From Dipteris shenzhenensis (taxonomy: Eukaryota > Polypodiophyta > Polypodiopsida > Gleicheniales), in NCBI GenBank assembly GCA_047967505.1, contig CM106540.1: 64,000 nucleotides of DNA; one strand, 5' to 3'. Below are positions 58,519-64,000 of the stretch, piece after piece. The first letter of the stretch is position 1. Each line of letters starts with the position of its first letter. The position numbers were made by a program, and so were the translations under genes. Below the pieces are notes generated by a model. It saw only the letters and a program-made list of their open reading frames with translations, ran no database searches and was not told the origin of the DNA.

Positions 58519-59262
58519 CACTTCAGAGCTGCTGTCACTATGGTTTATATGTGAGATGGTTTCCATAAGTACAATGTACTGTGCATCATAGCACTTCTTG
58601 CCTTCTTGCCTCCTATTTTGGTTCTCTGATGGTGTTATGTTTTGAGAGATTCCACCTCTGCAGCTGCACCAGTCTTTGGACAGAAATTGATACCCTGATA
58701 CCCTTCCCAAAAAAAAGGGGCTGAAAGGGAGGGTGCAAACAGGAAATGGAAGGTTCAGGAGACATTGAAGCCTTGAGGTCAAATTTTAAGAGTGCTGGAT
58801 GGTAGCCTAGTCATGTGGCTGATGCTTGAGAGGAAAGATGATTGTCAAAGCATGAGGCCTGTTCCTTTTCATGTAGTCACATCCTGCACTTGAAAATGGG
58901 GAATATGACCTCCCAAGTCGACACGAAAGAGAATGGAGGATTCTGTTGACATGTTCCAAGAAGAGACTCTTAGATTTACAGTTCACTACATCCTTCTTGA
59001 ACCCATATTATGGGAAACATGATCTCCTATATCTGACAATAGGGAGCGAGGCTGCCTATGTAGTCTATACTCGTGTTGAAACAGGGGGGCATTGTGGTGT
59101 ACTCCAAGCATAAGGCATTCTGACCTCTGATTCTGCTTGGCACTTTCAAATCTGCTTAGCACGCAACGACGGACTACACAGCAGCGGCTTTAAATTTTTG
59201 AGGAGTAGACTGGTGGTCTGGACTCTTGATGATTTGCACAAGGACATCTCTGCTATTCCACC

Positions 59263-59310
<48 letters not shown>

Positions 59311-59700
59311 ATCTATCTATCTATACATATATATATAATGCATGTTTGCTTCTGTAAAGACTAAGTAGAAAATGAGACAGAGGTCCTGTCATTCAAGGAT
59401 CTGGTTTGTGAAAAGCTGAGCCCTCTCTCCATTAATGCAAGATTTCTGAACACCTGACAGCAGCCTCTACCTTTTTCCCTATTCTTGATCATTTCTTTAG
59501 TATCAAAGAAACCCTTCTATCCAGTTCTATTTATCCTCTCAATTTGGAATTTCAGCTAGAGATCATGTGTGGACATGGCCTCATGATTTGAACAGGTTGG
59601 TGGGGTAGCTTTGAAACTCCTAAATGGATTTCGGAATTTTACACACCCATAAATGGATTTAGAAATTTAAAATATAAGTATGGAATCACTAAGCAGTTTA
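58519..59700. other. 3' flank of the coiled-coil gene with a CT/TATC microsatellite
   Basis: The 3' UTR probably lies here; I did not settle on a polyadenylation signal. (CT)n spans about 59266-59307, followed by TATC units to about 59323 and a (TA)n tail. No gene is seen. Confidence 0.5.
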
Positions 59701-59721
59701 AGTCCTCGTTAAAGCACTCTT

Positions 59722-60008
59722 GCCAGATGGAATTTTGGTGGCAATGTTGGCATTAGTGTACGACTTGGATCCTAGTGTCAAAGAAGCAAAACGCCATTCG
59801 TGATCTCTTCTTGCTTCAAGTATATCTCCATACTCATTGAATCTTTCTTTTCTATTTCTACATATTCTTCTGCTTTTTCATTGTGCCATTCTTGTTTCTC
59901 GTGTGCCTCTTTGCAATGGTGAAACATATTTGAACTGCATTGTCCTTATTTGACACTAGCATCCAAATTGAACATTGATGCCAACATTGCCACTAAAATT
60001 TCATCTAG
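59722..60008. repeat. Foldback repeat, ~62-bp arms
   Basis: The left arm (59722-59783) reads GCCAGATGGAATTTTGGTGG..CCTAGTGTCAAA-like and the right arm (59948-60008) is its imperfect reverse complement (TTTGACACTAGCATCC, then GCCAACATTGCCACTAAAAT). The loop is about 165 bases. Confidence 0.8.
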
Positions 60009-62600
60009 CACTACCTCTTCAATTAAAAGCAAAGGCATGGACATTTAAAAGTAGAAGTAATTGATGCATCTCTCCTTAGTGTCTATGTTTCCCACATTAA
60101 TAAACACCACCCACTTTGCAACACTAATTAGAGACCCATGTTTTTTGAGTGAAAGTTGTGGGCATGTGGGAGGAGAGATGCCCTAAATTTATAGGAAAAT
60201 TCTAGATAAACGTATTGAAAGACCAAATGAAGTCTCTTTGTGTTGGTGCTTATCTAAGATTGATGGCTCCACTTGGGGAGATGTATGTTATAGTCTTCAG
60301 GTAACCACCTTGACTTAGATTCTACTTGTCAAACCACAACAAACAACAACAGTCATAAAGAAATATGACCCAGCAAGTTGTGAACTTGTATCTCTGCCAG
60401 AGATTTTTCACAAATTTGTACAATGCATAGAATTGTTTTCTAAAAAAGAATACACTCTATGCAAATGCACAATCAAATTTGAAGTTTATAGCATTATAGA
60501 TGGCTAAATCCATCATAACCATATTATAATTTCTATGTCTTGGTAATATCTTGGCACCCTTACCACGAGAATACACTATCTAGGCTTAGCTACTTAGCCC
60601 TCATACTAATGGCCATCGTTGTCCTTTTGACATAGGTATTGCTGTCCACACTTAATTCTCACAAGTAGGATTCTCAAGGGAAGCTTAAAGACAAGTTTCC
60701 AATACCGTGGTGAACTTTTTCTTTAACCAAATCTAATAACACTTTTTGGCCCAAGTAAAATGATCATCATTACATAGTACTTGTCATTTGATCTTGAATA
60801 GTATCCATTCTTCTCATTAAAGCAAATTAGTCATAAGACCTATCTTTGCTTCTCTTCATTCTTGTGAAGAAACTAATGCTTCTTACATTTGCAACCATAT
60901 GAGTCGAGGAGGAGGATCTAGCAAGGAGCATTAGTTTCTTCACAGGACAAAGAGAATGGTCTTGTTGATAGTGTCAAGGAGGATAGAACTTCCACTTCTG
61001 AATCGTCATCAAATCATGACAATGATCTCAATGATTATGAAAATGTAGGTGTTGATACAGAAGAGCATGCACGTGCATAGTGAGAGTCATAATTTGAGAA
61101 TGAAACTAACATCATGAAGATCAGCGTAAGCACAAAGAGGAATTAGTTAATTCACAATAAGGAAATGCCCATATAGAAGCCTTGGGTTACATGAACACAA
61201 CAGGCATTTAGGGCTACCAAATGTACATGCTCACCCAACCCAAAAAACACTAAACTAAGAGAACAAACAAGAATTTGAGGTCCATATTTGAAAAAGTAGA
61301 CATCATTATATTATTTAGAAAATATAAACCCTAAACTTGAAAAAGTTATTTATGTTGACCTTTTTAAGAAAATTGGATTTTTTCAGTGAATATTAAAAAA
61401 AGTAAATATTTTAATATTATTTTATAAAACATAAACCCTAGATGTGAACATGTTATTTATTTTCAACTGATTATATTAGACTATAAATCAAAATCCTAAA
61501 CCCTAATCTCTGATAATTCAATATTTCTTAGAACCTACATGCCCCTCCTCCAAACTCTAACATGTGCAGAAAGGATGGCAAAGTGGAACATAAAGATATT
61601 TGTAGGTACCTGCACTCATTCTGGTACATTCAGTCCAGTGATTGGGCAGTTAGGCTTTGGGATTGTTGAGCACTTTTTAGTCATTGTTTGTGCAATAAAA
61701 GGTTGGAGCCAGTTGTGCATTTTGAAAATGACTTAGAATGCATTCGATATTTTTTGGACAATCTAGATGGTAACCACTACTCCTCATGAATTTTTTGGTA
61801 TGCGACTTGCTAGTTGCCAAAAATTTATGGGTTTATGTCAATGGGATAAGTGTGGCCTACAAATATTGTTGCATGTGGAACCTGATCTTTTATTAGAGAC
61901 TGTTTTTTGGCCGTGCTTTGGATCTAGGCGTGTTTATACCATCCCATCTCCCCTAGTATTGGGGGGCCAGTGACATGCCTTAGTTCCCCCTTGGGACAGC
62001 ACCCCCGAAGCCAAAAATACATGAAAATTGGTGTATGGGTGGTGTGGCCCCCCTTCCTAGCGCATTCCCCAAAATGCGCATCGCCTCATCTGATAGATAG
62101 GAACTAGTCGAGAATTTTGGGCATGGCTTAGATTGGCAACTTGGAGAAATTCAAATCGTCTCCTCTATGGTGATCTAGTCTACTCTGATCTAGATCTATA
62201 CCAACCGTCAATTGAAGAAAGAACAGGAAATAATTTCTTTTTCTTTAGTTCTTTTTATGTGCTGGGTCAGATGCATCGATGTAGAGGCTGATGTGCATGT
62301 GGGAAGTGGATTTGTCTCGGCGAGGCTCAAAAGTGTGTGAAACTTGCACCAAAATGTGCATCTATTGCATATTCAAAAGACTTAATTTCCCTGGCTATAA
62401 TTTTTCATGCTCCTTTATGGTACTTGTCAAGCTCATGATGTAGGTTTCTTTTGGCAGGACATGATGGTGGCGTGAAGTTATATAGAGCACCAATACTAGG
62501 ATGAAGAGGACCCCAAGTGAAAGGAGGAGTTACTATGGGCATATAACTAGATAGAGGCAAGCAAGTAGTTGGTGGTCCGAGTGTGTAATGAGGTCTACGA
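60009..62600. other. AT-rich stretch, no confirmed gene
   Basis: ORFs at 61539-61736 and 61767-61973 are open but carry no domain I recognise. A Ser/Asp/Glu-rich reading near 60950-61080 ending in HARA and a stop is also unsupported. Confidence 0.45.
60863..60944. repeat. Perfect 18-bp inverted repeat
   Basis: TGTGAAGAAACTAATGCT at 60863-60880 and AGCATTAGTTTCTTCACA at 60927-60944 are exact reverse complements with a 46-base loop. Confidence 0.9.
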
Positions 62601-62662
62601 TAATTAATCACTAGCCGAAAAAACAGTGCTGATTATATTACTTCAAAAACAAGATACATGAG

Positions 62663-62710
62663 GTCAGCTTTGCAGCTGACGGGGCTGCGTTCACAAATCG
62701 AACGCAGCCC
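62663..62710 (-). repeat. Two adjacent perfect hairpins in the LINE 3' UTR
   Basis: Stem 1 is GTCAGCT/AGCTGAC (62663-62669 and 62674-62680, 4-base loop). Stem 2 is GGGCTGCGTTC/GAACGCAGCCC (62682-62692 and 62700-62710, 7-base loop). In several LINE families a 3' stem-loop is what the reverse transcriptase recognises. Confidence 0.85.
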
Positions 62711-62733
62711 AAAAGGAAACGGAAAGCTCTCTC

Positions 62734-64000
62734 TCACGGAGGGATCAGGCGAGTGTGAATGAACAACCAGAGAGGTGGTGAATAGCACCACTGAAGGCCC
62801 TGAGAAGTATGCTCGAAGAAGAGGCCCTGCGTATCCCAATCACAGAGGAAACGTCTCCGCTTCTCCCGGCCAGCCCGGGAATCTCCCTGTATCTGGTCCC
62901 ACTGGCCTCTGAGTGTGTGAATAATCTCACTCTAGATGTCGGTCATGACCTGGACAGTCGAAAGAGAGGTGCCACCGAGGATCTGTGCGCAGCGCGAGGT
63001 CCAAATGTGCCATCCAGCGATGCAGCTAATAATCTCCCAGACTGGCTGCCTCTCCTGAGATCCTATGTCAGCCTCTGCCAGGTGCGGCGGAATGCCCTCT
63101 AGCGGCCCCCAAGTCCCCTGTGTGATAAGGAACATGGGGTCCTGCGGGCCTACCTCGAACAACTGATGAAAGCCAGGTGTGGTGCTGCACCAGCAGAACG
63201 CGCCCCAAGTGATCAAACCTAGCTCCGGTGCTGCGCGAGTAAGGATCCCGAAGGTCTACCTCCACACTTCCTGGGAGCGAGTGCAGCTCCACAGGCAGTG
63301 TTTTGGTGACTCCTCGTCCTCATGACAGATCTGACAAAGTCCATTCTGACCAACCTACCGCAACCAGCTCCCCACTGGAAGACCCTTGTGGGCGAGTAGC
63401 CAAAGGAAGTAGGAAATCTTCCGCAGCCGCCAGCTCTCCCACAAGGCCTTCCAGAAGGCCTGCAAAAATAGCCTGGAGATACCCGGAGCATACCAACTGG
63501 GCCGCTGGGTGGGCGGGCGGCTCTGCATCCTCCCGAGAACTCTCCTGCCCAATGTTGCACTGTAAGCGAAGAAAGGGGTCGGCCCCTGGCCTGCCACAAC
63601 CTCTGGCCATCTCCACTCTCCTGGGTCCCAATCAAGCTCTGACAAGGCCCGCCCCTCCCAAAGCCAGAGTCGCCATAACTGCAGCTGATCCTGCTCTATA
63701 CTAGGATCGGTCTGCCAAACCTTCCCCACGAGGCCTACGACCCGAACCCTCTGCCACAGGAGAAGGGGGTCGATGAGCACACCCTCTCTCCTGAGTCGGC
63801 CGTCCCCCAAAACCGCGAAGAAGGAAACAGAGGTGTCGTCCATCCGGCCTGCAACCACTAGTGGGATGCCACGTGGGGTGAACTGTCCAAACCAACAGTC
63901 ATCACCAGGCATGAGGATCTGAATCTCGGGTGGAACCAACCAACCGGCAGGAATCGCTCTGTCTATCTCTGTGCGTCTCGCCTGAGCTCCACAGGCACCT
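62734..64000 (-). pseudogene. LINE C-terminal region with zinc-binding (zf-RVT) domain
   Basis: One frame runs from the window edge to a TGA at 62736-62734, interrupted only by three TAG codons (63357-63355, another about 100 bases on near 63260, and one near 62930). It contains FLQAFWKALWESWRLRKISY and FLWLLAHKGLPVGSWL, then a Cys/His cluster CQICHEDEESPKHCLWSC, which is the typical zf-RVT arrangement after a plant LINE reverse transcriptase. A Trp-rich tail follows (WGPLEGIPPH, WEIISCIAGWHIW). The RT itself is beyond the edge. Confidence 0.85.

Larger units (their letters stand above)
62600..64000 (-). mobile_element. LINE 3' end, runs off the right edge
   Basis: On the minus strand, a long GC-rich reading frame ends at 62734 and is followed by a short 3' UTR with two adjacent hairpins. 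The 3' border near 62600-62640 is estimated; I see no clear A-tail. This copy is in better shape and much richer in G+C than the LINE at 11614-17419, so it is from a different, younger lineage. Confidence 0.8.

Noticed and set aside
63219-63704. Overlapping GC-rich ORFs on both strands at the right edge
   Set aside because: They are shadows of the LINE frame; only the frame with the zinc-binding cluster is meaningful.

Overview
The window is nuclear DNA of a land plant with a large, repeat-dominated genome. This follows from Copia elements primed by initiator-Met tRNA, plant-type L1 LINE remnants carrying a post-RT zinc-binding domain, a small-GC-rich EF-hand gene of a plant type, and a long coiled-coil gene resembling a plant-specific family. 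The species cannot be told from the sequence. There are no prokaryotic operons, and I saw no tRNA or rRNA gene.

Only two genes look alive. The first is an intronless two-EF-hand calcium-binding protein at 20853-21266 (+). The second is a three-exon coiled-coil protein at 55460-58518 (+), 927 residues, with two short introns whose phases match exactly.

Layout from left to right. 1-4394 is the 5' half of a nearly intact Copia element (minus strand), running off the left edge. 5459-6439 is a decayed ORF of unknown family. 6560-9120 holds LTR-like direct repeats, a decayed tRNA-Asp-type primer-binding site and a long polypyrimidine tract. 9120-11612 and 18395-20866 are two copies of one ~2.48-kb segment, the promoter region of the EF-hand gene. 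The left copy stops about five codons into the gene, where a 5'-truncated LINE (11614-17419) begins. That LINE is itself split by a 1.5-kb AT-rich insertion with a 174-bp palindrome. A Copia LTR plus leader (17424-18387) fills the rest of the gap.

21500-29200 holds microsatellites, a tandem 676-bp duplication, paired hairpins and a histone H3 pseudogene (minus). 29871-37456 (minus) is a decayed protein-coding locus of unknown family that still shows an in-frame 81-nt intron; a Copia element with both LTRs and a perfect TTTAC target duplication (32436-37247) sits in it. 38538-40976 holds a 623-bp duplication and about ten copies of a 98-bp satellite. 41-48 kb is repeat-derived or featureless. 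48285-52230 (+) is a ruined Ty3/Gypsy polyprotein with a 522-bp TIR element inside. 52.5-54.6 kb is featureless. After the coiled-coil gene come foldback repeats, and the right edge (62600-64000, minus) is the 3' end of another LINE whose frame is broken only by three TAG codons.

I found no clear new defence or metabolic system. The best candidates for something undescribed are the unidentified spliced locus at 29.9-37.5 kb, the promoter-segment duplication around the EF-hand gene, the paired homologous hairpins at 27.7-28.4 kb, and the 98-bp satellite.
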